DNA of 32,768 bases from Gammaproteobacteria bacterium (GTDB lineage: Bacteria; Pseudomonadota; Gammaproteobacteria; Pseudomonadales; Azotimanducaceae), in NCBI GenBank assembly GCA_016874135.1, contig VGVE01000033.1, forward strand, positions 1-32,768, written 5' to 3'. Position numbers and translations under genes: made by a program. The notes under the pieces were generated by a model. It made no database searches and was not told the origin of the DNA. It saw only the letters and a list, made by a program, of their open reading frames with translations. Shown here one piece after another: positions 17,996-28,186 of this stretch (position 1 is the stretch's first letter; the number at the start of each line of letters is the position of its first letter).

Positions 17996-19888
17996 TCAGG
18001 TCTCGGCGGGATCGCCGATGGCGGTATCGCCGTCCGAGCTTCGACTGGGTAGAGAGGATGGATCTGATGGGGCCCGAGGTTTTCCTCCGGCCATGATGTC
18101 CTCGATTTGCTCCGGGCCAAGGGTTTCAAACTCCATCAGCGCATCGGCCATGGTGTGGAGTTTGTCCATGTTTTTCACGAGCAAACGTTTGGCCTCGTCG
18201 TAACACCCGTCGATGATCTTGCGTACCTCTTCATCGATGGCATGCGCCGTATCCGGAGAAATCGGCTTGGATCGGGCTCCCGCCGACATGCCCAGAAACG
18301 GTTCACTGTTTTCTTCGTCGTACTTTAGTGGGCCCATCCGGTCAGACAGTCCCCAACGCGTCACCATGTTGCGTGCCAATGAGGTCGCCCGCTCGATGTC
18401 GTTGGATGCTCCAGTCGTCACATATTCCGGGCCGAGAATCACCTCCTCCGCCAGCCGGCCACCGAAGAGGCTGCAAATCTGGCTGCGAATGGCCTGCCGG
18501 CTCAAGCTGTAACGGTCTTCTGCCGGGAGGAACATCGTCACACCCAATGCTCTGCCCCTCGGAATAATTGTTACCTTGTAGACCGGGTCATGATCCGGAA
18601 CGAGGCGGCCGACGATTGCATGTCCAGCCTCGTGGTAGGCCGTATTCCGTTTTTCTTTTTCGGACATGACCATGCTCTTACGCTCAGCGCCCATCATGAT
18701 CTTGTCCTTGGCCTTTTCGAATTCGGCCATTTCCACAAGACGTTTGCTTACACGTGCCGCAAACAGCGCCGCTTCGTTCACCAGGTTGGCAAGGTCCGCC
18801 CCGGAGAAACCGGGTGTACCCCGCGCGATGATGCTGGGATCTACATCATCGGCCAGAGGCACCTTGCGCATGTGCACCTTGAGAATCTGTTCGCGACCCC
18901 GGATGTCCGGCAGGCTGACCACGACTTGCCGGTCGAATCGCCCTGGGCGCAGCAGAGCGGGGTCCAGCACATCCGGGCGGTTAGTTGCCGCAATGACGAT
19001 GATGCCGTCATTTGGTTCGAAACCATCCATCTCCACCAGCAACTGGTTGAGTGTTTGTTCGCGCTCATCATGCCCACCACCGAGGCCAGCGCCCCGATGC
19101 CGGCCAACGGCATCGATCTCATCGATGAAGATGATGCAGGGTGACTGCTTCTTGGCTTGTTCAAACATGTCGCGGACGCGCGACGCACCGACACCGACGA
19201 ACATTTCCACGAAATCGGAGCCGGAGATTGAGAAGAACGGCACCTTTGCTTCGCCGGCAATCGCTTTGGCGAGCAGGGTCTTGCCCGTTCCCGGCGACCC
19301 CACCATCAAAATGCCCCGGGGAATCCGGCCACCGAGTCGCTGGAACTTGCTCGGATCACGCAGGAACTCGACGAGCTCCTGCACGTCTTCTTTTGCTTCG
19401 TCGACGCCTGCGACATCCGCAAAAGTGGTCTTGATCTGATCTTCAGACAGCAAGCGCGCTTTCGACTTGCCGAATGCCATGGGACCACCGCGCCCGCCCG
19501 CTCCACCCTGCATTTGCCGCATGAAGAGCATGAACACCGCGATGATGATCAGGATGGGGAAGCTGGCGAGAAGCAGCTGCGTCCAGAATCCCTGTTTTTC
19601 GGGCTGCGCCCAAGTGTGCTCGACCCCATGATTTTCAAGGTCATCAATCAGCTTGGGATCAGGAATCTGCGGCAGCACGACCTTGAACTGACCGCCATTC
19701 TTGTCTTCGCCGATGACCACCCGGTCGCGACCCTGGATCGCCCGAACCTGACTGGATCGGACTTTTTCCAGGAAGTTGGAGTAGCTGATTTCTCCGGGTT
19801 CCTGCTGCGGGTTGAAGTTGTTGAAGCCCGTCAGCAACACCGCTGCCAGGACCAGCCAGATCAGCAGATTTTTACCCATGTCAGTCAA
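17996..19888 (-). CDS. ftsH: ATP-dependent zinc metalloprotease FtsH
   Basis: Membrane-anchored AAA+ protease that degrades misfolded membrane proteins and regulators such as LpxC and sigma-32 in E. coli. 630 residues. Seen: two membrane segments (about 7-25 and 102-123) flanking a periplasmic domain, Walker A GSPGTGKT (197-204), Walker B IIFIDEID (252-259), the second region of homology [20 protein letters not shown], and the zinc site HEAGH (419-423). Start: TTG 19888 has GAGG at 8-base spacing and gives MTDMGKNLL, like the MSDMAKNL of other gammaproteobacteria; ATG 19879 is the alternative but its spacing is 17 bases. It follows rlmE after 114 bases and precedes folP. Confidence 0.98.
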   Translation of the reverse strand: MTDMGKNLLIWLVLAAVLLTGFNNFNPQQEPGEISYSNFLEKVRSSQVRAIQGRDRVVIGEDKNGGQFKVVLPQIPDPKLIDDLENHGVEHTWAQPEKQGFWTQLLLASFPILIIIAVFMLFMRQMQGGAGGRGGPMAFGKSKARLLSEDQIKTTFADVAGVDEAKEDVQELVEFLRDPSKFQRLGGRIPRGILMVGSPGTGKTLLAKAIAGEAKVPFFSISGSDFVEMFVGVGASRVRDMFEQAKKQSPCIIFIDEIDAVGRHRGAGLGGGHDEREQTLNQLLVEMDGFEPNDGIIVIAATNRPDVLDPALLRPGRFDRQVVVSLPDIRGREQILKVHMRKVPLADDVDPSIIARGTPGFSGADLANLVNEAALFAARVSKRLVEMAEFEKAKDKIMMGAERKSMVMSEKEKRNTAYHEAGHAIVGRLVPDHDPVYKVTIIPRGRALGVTMFLPAEDRYSLSRQAIRSQICSLFGGRLAEEVILGPEYVTTGASNDIERATSLARNMVTRWGLSDRMGPLKYDEENSEPFLGMSAGARSKPISPDTAHAIDEEVRKIIDGCYDEAKRLLVKNMDKLHTMADALMEFETLGPEQIEDIMAGGKPRAPSDPSSLPSRSSDGDTAIGDPAET

Positions 19889-20002
19889 GTGACTTACCTC
19901 ATTCGTTTAACCAGCGACTGAGCGGACGATTTGTCTCGCAACCACCAGACTGGAAACTACCCGCAAGCTTACACCTGCTTTCCGTGTTCCGCCGGGCAGG
20001 AA

Positions 20003-20656
20003 TCACACCGGATTCGGTGCGGAATGGCCCTGATTGCCGCCGGACCAGCCTGTAGCGACGACATAGGCCTCCCGAGATTCCTTTCGGGACGCTTCCGGCT
20101 TGACCAATCGCACCTGCCGGAACTGTCCCTTGGCCTCAGCGAGCCAGCCGCCCAGCCCTTCGCCGTGGAAGACCTTGACGACCATCGATCCCGTCGGCCG
20201 CAGCCATCGCGCCGCCGCATCCAGACACAGATCCGCCAGATGGATAGAGGCGGCCTGATCCGCCACCCGGATACCGCTAAGGTTGGGGGCCATGTCGGAC
20301 AAAACAAGGTTCAGCCGGCGGTCGCCGAGCAATTCTCCGATGCGCTCGTCAACACTGTCTTCACCGTACTCCCCGGTGATGATCTCGACCTTCGCACCAC
20401 CCGCAACGGGCAGAGGATCAACCGCGATAATCAGTCCGTTGGCGATCCGGTCAGACAGATACTGAGTCCAGCCACCCGGAGCCGCCCCGAGTTCCAGCAC
20501 CAGCTGATTGGGGAAAACCAGGCGGTACTTTCGATCCAGCTGTTCCAGTTTGTAATGCGCCCGCGACACCGTGCCTTCGTCGTGGGCGCGACGCACATAA
20601 GGATCGCGTCGCTGTCGATCCAGCCAGCGACCGGAAGAGTTGCCTTTTTTCCCCAT
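20003..20656 (-). CDS. rlmE: 23S rRNA 2'-O-ribose U2552 methyltransferase
   Basis: Heat-shock-linked SAM-dependent enzyme that methylates U2552 of 23S rRNA in the 50S A-loop. 217 residues from ATG 20656, chosen because MGKKGNSSGRWLDRQ matches E. coli RlmE and AGGTGA lies directly before it; a longer frame would run into yhbY. Seen: the SAM loop LGAAPGGWTQYL (56-67) and the catalytic tetrad positions Lys36, Asp121 (LSDMAPNLSG) and Lys161 (VVKVFHGEG), plus the Glu in SREAYVVATG. The C-terminal tail is a little longer than in E. coli. It is divergent from yhbY across 77 bases. Confidence 0.96.
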   Translation of the reverse strand: MGKKGNSSGRWLDRQRRDPYVRRAHDEGTVSRAHYKLEQLDRKYRLVFPNQLVLELGAAPGGWTQYLSDRIANGLIIAVDPLPVAGGAKVEIITGEYGEDSVDERIGELLGDRRLNLVLSDMAPNLSGIRVADQAASIHLADLCLDAAARWLRPTGSMVVKVFHGEGLGGWLAEAKGQFRQVRLVKPEASRKESREAYVVATGWSGGNQGHSAPNPV

Positions 20657-20733
20657 TTCACCTGTCGCCGGATGGGCCAGCTTGCCAGCTAGAATGCCCG
20701 GCTCGATTTGTCTGCTTTCAGCCGGAGTGCCAT

Positions 20734-21048
20734 TTGAATTCACGCAACCTTCGTACCTTGCGTCAGATCGCGCACCATCTCGATCCGGTGGTAACGGTGG
20801 GCAACACCGGAGTCAGCGATGCGGTCACCGCCGAACTTGACCGTGCCTTGGCTGACCACGAACTCATCAAAGTCAGGATCAACCAGATAGATCGGGAATT
20901 GAGGCAGCAACTCATAACGTCACTGGTCACGGCGAGTAATGGCGAGCTTGTACAGACCATCGGCCGGATTGTGGTGCTCTATCGGGGCAATCCCGATGCC
21001 AAACCGGAACTTTCGAACATCGCCCGTTCCGGGCAGCGCCTGTCGTGA
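20734..21048 (+). CDS. yhbY: YhbY/CRS1-type (CRM domain) RNA-binding protein
   Basis: Small CRM-domain protein associated with pre-50S ribosomal particles in E. coli. 104 residues. Seen: LRQIAHHLDPVVTVGNTGVSDAV, the GxxG-like RNA-binding loop, HELIKVRI and the end segment IGRIVVLYR. The start is TTG 20734, well placed behind GGAG at 6-base spacing. It is the only + gene between greA and rlmE and converges on greA with 9 bases between stops. Divergent yhbY/rlmE is a conserved pair, which fits a shared role in 50S assembly. Confidence 0.94.
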   Translation: MNSRNLRTLRQIAHHLDPVVTVGNTGVSDAVTAELDRALADHELIKVRINQIDRELRQQLITSLVTASNGELVQTIGRIVVLYRGNPDAKPELSNIARSGQRLS

Positions 21049-21057
21049 ACCTCGGAT

Positions 21058-21531
21058 TCAGAAGTGCTGGACCTCGTCCACTTCATATTCGCGCTGCCCA
21101 CCCGGCGCCTGAACCTTCACGCTGTCTCCGACTACTTTGCCGATGAGGGCCCGCGCGACGGGAGACGTCACTGAGATCTTGCCCGCCTTGAGGTCTGCCT
21201 CGTCCTCACCAACTATTTTGTAGGATACGGTTTCGTCTGTGGAAACATCCAGCAGGCGGACAGTCACTCCAAATATCACCTTGTCACCCGCGGGGATTTT
21301 GCGGATATCGATCACCTGTGCTTCGGCCAGTTTGCTCTCGATATCACGGATGCGGGCCTCATTGAGCCCTTGTTCTTCCTTGGCAGCGTGATACTCGGCG
21401 TTCTCGCGCAGATCACCATGTTCACGGGCGACACCAATCTGCTTTGAAATTTCCTGGCGCAGAACACCTTTGCGATTCTGCAGCTCTGCTCGCAGCGCTT
21501 CGGCGCCTTCAACTGTCATGGGTACTGGCAT
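21058..21531 (-). CDS. greA: Transcription elongation factor GreA
   Basis: Secondary-channel factor that rescues backtracked RNA polymerase by stimulating transcript cleavage. 157 residues from ATG 21531, chosen because [17 protein letters not shown] matches E. coli GreA and AGGA precedes it; a longer frame would overlap carB. Seen: the coiled-coil tip region [19 protein letters not shown] with the acidic Asp/Glu residues that hold Mg, [29 protein letters not shown] and the C-terminal FKBP-like part. It lies 25 bases after carB, as in the carA-carB-greA operon described for Pseudomonas aeruginosa. Confidence 0.97.
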   Translation of the reverse strand: MPVPMTVEGAEALRAELQNRKGVLRQEISKQIGVAREHGDLRENAEYHAAKEEQGLNEARIRDIESKLAEAQVIDIRKIPAGDKVIFGVTVRLLDVSTDETVSYKIVGEDEADLKAGKISVTSPVARALIGKVVGDSVKVQAPGGQREYEVDEVQHF

Positions 21532-21556
21532 GGTGTCCTGAATTCTGCCTTGGGCT

Positions 21557-24500
21557 TTACCAAACCGGCAACCGGGCATGAAGTTCCTGAAGGCAACGCA
21601 CATCGTCGCTGACACCTTCACGGATCGCGATACAGATCGCTTCCCCTGCGGCGATGGTGGTCGTATAACAAACCTTCTTGGCGAGAGCGAGCCGACGGAT
21701 CACCGCAGATGCTTCGATGGACTGGCGGCCCTCTGTGGTATTGATGATGAGATCGATCTTCTCGTTCTTGAGCAGATCGGCCACATCCGGACGACCTTCA
21801 CCGACCTTTTTGATCACGGCACATTCGATTCCTGATTCGTTGATGACACGTGCTGTTCCTCTCGTGCCCACGAGTTTGAAACCGAGCCCCGCTAGTTGAC
21901 GCGCAACAACGATCGCCGCTTCACGGTCTGCGTGCTTCACGCTGAGAAAGGCCCTCCCACCCACAGGCACGGGTGCACCGGCCGCGAGTGCACTCTTCCC
22001 ATAAGCCTCGCCGAAGGTCGTGCCAACACCCATGACTTCACCGGTCGATTTCATTTCCGGCCCGAGGATCGGGTCAACGCCCGGGAATTTGGTGAACGGG
22101 AACACCGATTCTTTGACACTGACGTAATTCGGCAGAATTTCGTGTGTGAAGCCTTGTTGCTCGAGTGACTTGCCTACCATGCACAGCGCCGCCACTTTGG
22201 CGAGTGACCGGCCGATGCACTTGGAAACGAACGGCACGGTGCGCGATGCACGCGGATTTACTTCAAGCACGAAAATTTGCTGATCCTGCACCGCTAGCTG
22301 CACATTCATCAGACCGATGACACCGAGTTCCACGGCCATCGCCTTGACCTGCTCCCGGATTGCATCCTGAAGTCGCGGTGATAGATCACGGGGCGGCAAT
22401 GAACACGCTGAGTCTCCCGAGTGCACGCCGGCTTCTTCGATGTGCTGCATGATTGCGCCGATCACCACCTGACGCCCGTCGCTCACGGCATCGACATCGA
22501 TCTCGATGGCTTGGTTGAGAAACCGGTCGAGCAACACAGGCGCATCGTTGGACACATCCACCGCACGCAGCAGGTACTCGCGCAGTTCATCGTCGTCGTA
22601 GACGATCTCCATCGCTCGGCCACCAAGAACGTAGGACGGACGAACCACGAGCGGATAACCGATTTCCTGCGCTGCGGCCACTCCTCGTTCGATATTGGTC
22701 ACCGTGCAGTTGGCTGGTTGCCGCAAGGCCAGTTTTTCAATCATGACCTGGAAACGCCCGCGGTCTTCGGCCCTGTCAATGGCATCCGCACTGGTGCCAA
22801 TGATTGGCACGCCCGCACGTTCCAGATGTTCAACCAGCTTCAGTGGCGTCTGCCCGCCAAACTGGACGATCACCCCAGCCGGTTGTTCGACATCGCAGAT
22901 CGCAAGCACATCTTCGAGCGTCACCGGCTCGAAATAGAGTCGGTCCGACGTGTCGTAGTCCGTGGAAACCGTTTCCGGATTGCAGTTGACCATGATGGTT
23001 TCAAACCCGTCTTCGCGCATGGCGAGTGCGGCGTGAACACAACAATAGTCAAACTCGATCCCCTGACCGATCCTGTTGGGGCCGCCACCGAGAACCATGA
23101 TCTTGCGCCGGTTCGTGGGATTGGCCTCACACTCTTCCTCGTAGGTTGAGTAGAGATAGGCGCTGGTCGCAGGAAACTCCGCGGCGCAGGTATCCACCCG
23201 TCGATAAACCGGACGGACGCCGTGTGCCTGGCGTGCGCTGCGCACCTTCTCTTCGTCACTTTCGAGAAGGATCGCGAGGCGTGCATCGGAGAATCCCTTG
23301 CGCTTGAGCTGATACCACTCATTTCGGGAAAGCGCTTCGACCGCCATTCCGCCCAGTGAGCGCTCCGTTCGGATGAGGTCTTCGATCTCGGCAAGAAACC
23401 AGGGGTCGATATTGGTGCAGTCGAAAATTTCCTGAAGCGTCATGCCAAGGCGGAAGGCATCCGCCACATACCAGAGCCGTTCAGCACCGGCGGTCTGCAG
23501 TTCACTTAGCAGACGCGGGTGATCGGTTGTACCGGGTTTGTAGCGGTACACGGGATCAAATCCCGTCTTGCCGGTTTCGAGGCCACGCAACGCCTTCTGC
23601 AACGACTCCTGAAAACTGCGACCAATCGCCATGACTTCGCCAACAGACTTCATCTGCGTCGTCAGTCGAGGGTCGGCCTTGGGGAACTTCTCGAAGGTGA
23701 ACCGCGGGATCTTTGTAACCACATAGTCGATCGAGGGTTCAAACGAGGCCGGGATGATCCCCCCGGTAATGTCGTTGGCAAGTTCGTCCAGCGTGTAGCC
23801 GACCGCGAGGCGCGCGGCCACCTTGGCAATGGGGAACCCAGTTGCTTTCGAGGCAAGCGCAGATGACCGCGACACGCGCGGATTCATCTCGATCACCACC
23901 ATGCGGCCGGTCTTCGGGTCGATGCCAAACTGCACGTTTGAACCGCCCGTATCTACGCCGATCTCACGCAAGACCGCGATCGATGCGTTACGCATGATCT
24001 GGTATTCCTTGTCCGTGAGTGTCTGAGCGGGCGCGACCGTAATGCTGTCGCCGGTGTGGATACCCATCGGGTCGACGTTCTCGATGGCGCAGATGATGAT
24101 GCAGTTGTCCTTGCGATCCCGCACCACTTCCATCTCGAACTCTTTCCAGCCAATCAGACTCTCATCGATCAGCAGTTCCCGGGTCGGCGAGAGATCGAGG
24201 CCGCGCTCGCAGATCTCGATGAACTCTTCCTGGTTGTAGGCGACTCCGCCTCCACTTCCACCGAGTGTGAACGACGGTCGTATGATGCAGGGAAATCCAA
24301 GCCGGGCTTGCACCTGCACGGCTTCTTCGATGCTGTGTGCGATGGCTGAACGTGGTGTTTCAAGGCCAATTCGCTTCATGGCACGACCGAAGAGTTCGCG
24401 GTCTTCGGCCATGTCGATGGCTTCTTTCTTGGCGCCAATCAGCTCGACACCAAACTTTTTGAGCACGCCTTCCCGAACCAGATCGAGCGCACAGTTGAGC

Positions 24501-24784
24501 GCGGTCTGGCCGCCCATCGTCGGCAGCAACGCATCCGGTCGCTCCCGCTCGATGATCCGGGCGACCGTTCGCCACTCTACCGGTTCGACGTAGGTAGCAT
24601 CCGCCATGGCCGGGTCGGTCATGATGGTGGCAGGATTCGAATTCACCAGTACAACGCGATAACCCTCATCACGAAGTGCTTTGCAAGCCTGCGCGCCGGA
24701 GTAGTCGAACTCACACGCTTGACCGATGACGATCGGGCCCGCGCCGATAATCAGAATGTTCTTGATGTCGGTACGTTTAGGCAC
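21557..24784 (-). CDS. carB: Carbamoyl-phosphate synthase large subunit
   Basis: Makes carbamoyl phosphate from bicarbonate, ammonia delivered by CarA and two ATP, for pyrimidine and arginine synthesis. 1075 residues (E. coli 1073). Layout: carboxyphosphate domain (about 1-400), oligomerisation domain (about 401-550), carbamoyl-phosphate domain (about 551-935) and an MGS-like allosteric domain. Both ATP-grasp halves are intact ([18 protein letters not shown] and [17 protein letters not shown]). GTG 24784 is chosen: it overlaps the carA stop by 8 bases, has GGGAG at 7-base spacing, and gives the family N-terminus [16 protein letters not shown]. Confidence 0.98.
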   Translation of the reverse strand: MPKRTDIKNILIIGAGPIVIGQACEFDYSGAQACKALRDEGYRVVLVNSNPATIMTDPAMADATYVEPVEWRTVARIIERERPDALLPTMGGQTALNCALDLVREGVLKKFGVELIGAKKEAIDMAEDRELFGRAMKRIGLETPRSAIAHSIEEAVQVQARLGFPCIIRPSFTLGGSGGGVAYNQEEFIEICERGLDLSPTRELLIDESLIGWKEFEMEVVRDRKDNCIIICAIENVDPMGIHTGDSITVAPAQTLTDKEYQIMRNASIAVLREIGVDTGGSNVQFGIDPKTGRMVVIEMNPRVSRSSALASKATGFPIAKVAARLAVGYTLDELANDITGGIIPASFEPSIDYVVTKIPRFTFEKFPKADPRLTTQMKSVGEVMAIGRSFQESLQKALRGLETGKTGFDPVYRYKPGTTDHPRLLSELQTAGAERLWYVADAFRLGMTLQEIFDCTNIDPWFLAEIEDLIRTERSLGGMAVEALSRNEWYQLKRKGFSDARLAILLESDEEKVRSARQAHGVRPVYRRVDTCAAEFPATSAYLYSTYEEECEANPTNRRKIMVLGGGPNRIGQGIEFDYCCVHAALAMREDGFETIMVNCNPETVSTDYDTSDRLYFEPVTLEDVLAICDVEQPAGVIVQFGGQTPLKLVEHLERAGVPIIGTSADAIDRAEDRGRFQVMIEKLALRQPANCTVTNIERGVAAAQEIGYPLVVRPSYVLGGRAMEIVYDDDELREYLLRAVDVSNDAPVLLDRFLNQAIEIDVDAVSDGRQVVIGAIMQHIEEAGVHSGDSACSLPPRDLSPRLQDAIREQVKAMAVELGVIGLMNVQLAVQDQQIFVLEVNPRASRTVPFVSKCIGRSLAKVAALCMVGKSLEQQGFTHEILPNYVSVKESVFPFTKFPGVDPILGPEMKSTGEVMGVGTTFGEAYGKSALAAGAPVPVGGRAFLSVKHADREAAIVVARQLAGLGFKLVGTRGTARVINESGIECAVIKKVGEGRPDVADLLKNEKIDLIINTTEGRQSIEASAVIRRLALAKKVCYTTTIAAGEAICIAIREGVSDDVRCLQELHARLPVW

Positions 24785-25910
24785 GGCTACGCTCCCGCAT
24801 CGAGTCAACAAAACGGTCGAAGAGGTACTGGCAGTCCTGCGGACCAGGGCTCGCTTCCGGATGGCCCTGAAAACTGAAAGCTGGGCGATCCGTCCGCGCC
24901 ACACCTTGCAGCGTGCCATCGAAGAGCGAAACATGTGTCGCCTTCAGGCAGTTGGGCAGCGACTCGGCATCCACTGCAAAACCATGGTTTTGACTCGTGA
25001 TAATGACGGCACGGGACTCGAGATCCTGCACCGGATGATTGGCGCCATGATGGCCAAACGGCATCTTTACGGTGCGCGCACCGCTCGCCAGCGACAACAA
25101 CTGATGCCCGAGGCAGATGCCAAATATCGGCAGATCCGCATCGAGCAACTTGCGTATGGCCGTGATGGCGTAGTCACATGGATCCGGATCCCCGGGACCG
25201 TTCGACAGAAAGACGCCGTCAGGGCGAAGTGCGAGCACCTCATCGGCGGTGGTTTTGGCCGGCACGATGGTCAGGCGGCACCACCGCTGCGCCAACAACC
25301 GCAGGATGTTGCGCTTTACACCGAAGTCATACGCGACCACATGAAACTCGGGATCTTCGAGCTGTCCATAGCCGCTGCCGAGTGTCCAGTCCGCTTCCGT
25401 CCACTCACGCCGCAGCCCGGTGACCTCTTTGGCGAGGTCCATACCAGCCAGTCCGGGGAAGGCGCGTGCAGCCGCAGTCGCTTCATCTACACGATTGGTC
25501 GCGTCCTTGCCGGCAAGAATGCAGCCGGCCTGGGCACCATGCGTGCGGATGTGGCGGGTCAGCCGACGTGTATCAACATCTGCGATCGCGACGACATTCT
25601 GCCGCACCAGAAAATCCGGCAGGGACTCCGTGGCGCGCCAGTTGCTGATCCGGCGTGGCAACTGACGAATGATCATGCCCTTCGCCCACACCCGGTCAGA
25701 CTCCATGTCTTCAGGATTGATGCCGGTATTGCCGATCTGCGGATAAGTGAACGTGATGATCTGCTCAGCGTACGAGGGATCGGTGAGGATCTCCTGGTAG
25801 CCGGTCATCGACGTATTAAAAACGACCTCACCAACCGATTGTCCGTGGCGACCAATCGACTGGCCACGGAACACGGTGCCGTCTGCAAGCGCTAGTAACG
25901 CGGGTATCAA
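24777..25910 (-). CDS. carA: Carbamoyl-phosphate synthase small (glutaminase) subunit
   Basis: Hydrolyses glutamine and passes ammonia to CarB. 377 residues. Seen: an N-terminal CarA domain ([17 protein letters not shown]) and a class I amidotransferase domain with nucleophile Cys266 in GICLGHQ and the His350/Glu352 pair in [11 protein letters not shown]. The start is TTG 25910, the only start codon upstream of the conserved region, with GGGGAA about 5 bases upstream. It has its own 170-base leader after dapB, which contains a possible promoter and alternative RNA stems. Confidence 0.97.
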   Translation of the reverse strand: MIPALLALADGTVFRGQSIGRHGQSVGEVVFNTSMTGYQEILTDPSYAEQIITFTYPQIGNTGINPEDMESDRVWAKGMIIRQLPRRISNWRATESLPDFLVRQNVVAIADVDTRRLTRHIRTHGAQAGCILAGKDATNRVDEATAAARAFPGLAGMDLAKEVTGLRREWTEADWTLGSGYGQLEDPEFHVVAYDFGVKRNILRLLAQRWCRLTIVPAKTTADEVLALRPDGVFLSNGPGDPDPCDYAITAIRKLLDADLPIFGICLGHQLLSLASGARTVKMPFGHHGANHPVQDLESRAVIITSQNHGFAVDAESLPNCLKATHVSLFDGTLQGVARTDRPAFSFQGHPEASPGPQDCQYLFDRFVDSMRERSRA

Positions 25911-25946
25911 CTTGGTTCCCCAACAGTGCGGTGTGGGCGTTTGAAC

Positions 25947-25978
25947 AAAAAAGGACTGCCCACTTGTGAAACAGGCAG
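25947..25978 (-). terminator. Possible attenuator stem in carA leader
   Basis: CTGCC (25956-25960) can pair with GGCAG (25974-25978), and on the - strand six T (25947-25952) follow after three bases. The 5' arm is also part of the longer leader hairpin at 25972-26011, so the two folds exclude each other, as in attenuation. The stem is short (5 bp) and the loop long (13 bases), so this is tentative. Confidence 0.25.
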
Positions 25979-26011
25979 GATCGCGGCCGATGTCCGGTTC
26001 GATCCCGCCTG
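25972..26011 (-). promoter_or_regulatory. Long hairpin in carAB leader
   Basis: In the - strand RNA, CAGGCGGGATCG pairs with CGATCCTGCCTG over 12 bp, with one G-U pair, around a 16-base loop. It lies about 62 bases before the carA start and is the longest inverted repeat I noticed in the window. A role in pyrimidine- or arginine-responsive control of carAB is plausible but inferred. Confidence 0.45.
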
Positions 26012-26024
26012 TGCTGGGGCGCGT

Positions 26025-26053
26025 AGTCTAGTCGCAGCGAGGCTTTTTTTTAA
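26025..26053 (-). promoter_or_regulatory. Possible carAB promoter
   Basis: TTAAAA (26048-26053, 4/6) and TAGACT (26025-26030, 4/6) are 17 bases apart and read toward carA, within an A-rich tract after dapB. A start near 26018 would give a leader of about 108 bases containing the long hairpin. Matches are only moderate. Confidence 0.3.
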
Positions 26054-26080
26054 CCCCCGAATGGCGTTTTACAGCGCCTG

Positions 26081-26881
26081 TTACAAACCGAGCACATCCT
26101 TCATGGCATGCATGCCAGGTCGCGCTGTTGAGAGAAAACGGGCCGCGCGCAGTGCGCCTTCGGCGAAATTGCTGCGAGTGTGAGCACGGTGGGTGATCTC
26201 GATTCGTTCACCCGCCGCGGCAAACATCACCGTATGGTCACCAACGATGTCGCCTGCCCGGATGGTCTCAAAACCGATGGTCTTGCGGTCGCGCACGCCA
26301 GTCACGCCTTGGCGTCCATAGACCGCCACGCCGCCCAGATCCCGGCCCGTCGCCTTTGCCAGGATCTCGCCCATGCGGATTGCCGTTCCCGACGGCGCAT
26401 CAATCTTGTTGCGATGATGCGCTTCGATGACTTCGATATCCGCCGAATCTCCGAGGGCCTGCGCTGCGAGTTCGATGAGCCGGAACACGAGGTTCACACC
26501 AACGCTCATGTTCGGCGACATCAGTACTGGGATCTGCTTGGCGGCCGTATGAATGCGTTCGAGGCCTGCGCTGTCAAAGCCGGTAGTTCCTATGACCATG
26601 CCTTTGCCGCTCCGCGCACAGACATCAGCCTTTTCGAGCGCTGCCGCGGGAATGCTGAAATCCACTAGGACATCGAAGTGATCGATCACACTCCGAATGT
26701 CCGCCACCACCGGCACGTTCAGTCGACCCACACCGATCACCTCGCCGGCATCGGCACCCAGCAGTGGACAGTCCGCCCTCTCGATGGCAGCCCCGAGGGT
26801 CAGATCTTCCGCTCCGTGTATGGATTCAATCAGGGTGCGACCCATGCGGCCGACGGCGCCGGTCACTGCGATGCGTAACAT
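26081..26881 (-). CDS. dapB: 4-hydroxy-tetrahydrodipicolinate reductase
   Basis: NAD(P)H-dependent step of the diaminopimelate/lysine pathway, feeding peptidoglycan and protein synthesis. 266 residues from ATG 26881, chosen because [14 protein letters not shown] is the family N-terminus and AGGA lies 9 bases upstream; a longer frame would overlap dnaJ. Seen: the nucleotide-binding GAVGRMG (8-14), the active-site [15 protein letters not shown] with His155, His156 and Lys159, and the end segment [15 protein letters not shown]. It lies 35 bases after dnaJ, and dnaJ-dapB-carA is a common order. Confidence 0.97.
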   Translation of the reverse strand: MLRIAVTGAVGRMGRTLIESIHGAEDLTLGAAIERADCPLLGADAGEVIGVGRLNVPVVADIRSVIDHFDVLVDFSIPAAALEKADVCARSGKGMVIGTTGFDSAGLERIHTAAKQIPVLMSPNMSVGVNLVFRLIELAAQALGDSADIEVIEAHHRNKIDAPSGTAIRMGEILAKATGRDLGGVAVYGRQGVTGVRDRKTIGFETIRAGDIVGDHTVMFAAAGERIEITHRAHTRSNFAEGALRAARFLSTARPGMHAMKDVLGL

Positions 26882-26916
26882 GTACAAAGGTCCTAAACAG
26901 TCAGGACCGCACGCTA

Positions 26917-28050
26917 TCAGGAAGTCAGGCCGTCGAAAAAGTCCTTCACACCTTTGAACCAGGAGGTTTCTTTTGGCGAGTGCTTCTCTCCACCCTGTTT
27001 CATGCTGTTGCGCAGCTCCTCCAGCAACTCCCGCTGCCGGCTGGTCAAATTGACGGGTGTCTCCACCGCCACCCGGCACAAGAGGTCGCCCGGACCACCA
27101 CCACGGACAGGAACCACACCCTTGCCCCGCAACCTGAAGAGCTTGCCGGTCTGGGTACCGGCAGGGATTTTCAGTTTCACCCGGCCATCCAGTGTGGGAA
27201 CTTCGAGCTCCCCGCCAAGTGCGGAGTCGGCAAAAGAAATCGGAACTTCACAGTGGAGGTCGCGCCCGTCGCGGGCAAAGATTGCGTGGGTGCGCACTTC
27301 CACCTGTACGTAAAGATCGCCTGGCGGGCCGCCCATGGGCCCTGCCTCACCTTCCCTGCTCAGGCGAATGCGGTCACCGGTATCGACCCCCGGCGGGATG
27401 CGGACGGACAAGGTCTTGCGCTTCTCAACCCGCCCGGCGCCGTTACATGTCCGGCAGGGGTCGGTGATGATCCGACCCTGTCCCCGGCAACGTGGACACG
27501 TCTGTTGCAGTGTGAAAAAACCCTGCGAAACCCTGATCTGGCCCGTACCTTTGCAGTCCGGACAAGTGATGGGTGAACTGCCGGGTTTGGCGCCGCTCCC
27601 TTTGCAGTCGTCGCAGGTGGCTAGGATCGGTACACGGATTTCGATCTTGTCGCCACGAACCGCTTGCTCAAGATCAAGTTGCAGGGAATAACGCAGGTCT
27701 GCGCCACGCTGTGGTCCGCCCCGCGCTCGCCCGCCACCACCACCGAAGACGTCGCCAAACACATCGCCGAAGATGTCGCTGAACGAACCTTCAAAACCAC
27801 CCTGGAAGCCACCGCCGGAACTCGGATCCACACCCGCATGTCCAAACCGGTCGTAAGCAGAGCGCTTCTCATCATCGCTCAGGACTTCATAGGCCTCTGA
27901 GGCTTCCTTAAACTTCTCTTCAGCTGCGGGGTCATCGGAGTTGCGGTCCGGGTGATACTTCATGGCAAGCCGCCGGTACGCCTTCTTGATGGCATCACCA
28001 TCGGCATCCCGGTTCACACCTAGCACTTCGTAGTAGTCGCGCTTCGCCAT
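26917..28050 (-). CDS. dnaJ: Chaperone DnaJ (Hsp40)
   Basis: Delivers unfolded clients to DnaK and stimulates its ATPase. 377 residues from ATG 28050 ([11 protein letters not shown]). Layout: J domain (1-70) with HPD at 33-35, Gly/Phe region (about 74-118) including two FGDVFGD-like units, a zinc domain with four CxxCxGxG repeats (Cys146/149, 163/166, 185/188, 199/202) and C-terminal substrate domains. All zinc ligands are intact. It is separated from dnaK by 136 bases that include a strong hairpin. Confidence 0.98.
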   Translation of the reverse strand: MAKRDYYEVLGVNRDADGDAIKKAYRRLAMKYHPDRNSDDPAAEEKFKEASEAYEVLSDDEKRSAYDRFGHAGVDPSSGGGFQGGFEGSFSDIFGDVFGDVFGGGGGRARGGPQRGADLRYSLQLDLEQAVRGDKIEIRVPILATCDDCKGSGAKPGSSPITCPDCKGTGQIRVSQGFFTLQQTCPRCRGQGRIITDPCRTCNGAGRVEKRKTLSVRIPPGVDTGDRIRLSREGEAGPMGGPPGDLYVQVEVRTHAIFARDGRDLHCEVPISFADSALGGELEVPTLDGRVKLKIPAGTQTGKLFRLRGKGVVPVRGGGPGDLLCRVAVETPVNLTSRQRELLEELRNSMKQGGEKHSPKETSWFKGVKDFFDGLTS

Positions 28051-28082
28051 AATCCCGCCGCTTAATAGTCCTAGCAGCAAAG

Positions 28083-28113
28083 CGCCGGTGCGAAAGGTCT
28101 TTCCACACCGGCG
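28083..28113 (-). other. dnaK-dnaJ intercistronic hairpin
   Basis: CGCCGGTG (28083-28090) pairs with CACCGGCG (28106-28113), and a GAAA/TTTC inner stem closes a GACC tetraloop after a small internal loop. There is no T-run on the - strand, so partial termination or protection of the dnaK 3' end is more likely than full termination. It lies about 33 bases before dnaJ. Confidence 0.45.
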
Positions 28114-28186
28114 GAGCTCACGTGCACATTTTTGTCAGAAACCCCTTGGAGGCAGTCCGTCCCGCCGGGTCGGCAGCGACAAGGAT

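Noticed and set aside
20657..20743. Longer start for rlmE
   Set aside because: It would overlap the yhbY start, and the extra residues have no match in the family.
21532..21621. Longer start for greA
   Set aside because: It would overlap the carB 3' end; ATG 21531 matches the GreA N-terminus and has AGGA upstream.
24785..24934. 50-codon N-terminal extension of carB
   Set aside because: It overlaps the carA 3' end in another frame; GTG 24784 gives the family start PKRTDIKN with GGGAG before it.
24726..25895. Open frame of 389 codons on the + strand
   Set aside because: It is wholly antisense to carA and the carB start, resembles no protein I know, and is explained by codon bias of the opposite strand.
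25907..25963. 18-codon mini-ORF (GTG to TGA) in the carA leader whose stop overlaps the carA TTG
   Set aside because: It has no ribosome site and no run of Arg or pyrimidine-linked codons; such overlaps arise by chance.
25993..26008. GGTTCGATCC, a tRNA T-loop look-alike on the + strand
   Set aside because: The flanking bases do not form a T stem or acceptor stem; the sequence is part of the carA leader inverted repeat.
26882..27079. 66-codon N-terminal extension of dapB
   Set aside because: It overlaps dnaJ out of frame; ATG 26881 begins directly with the nucleotide-binding fold and has a ribosome site.
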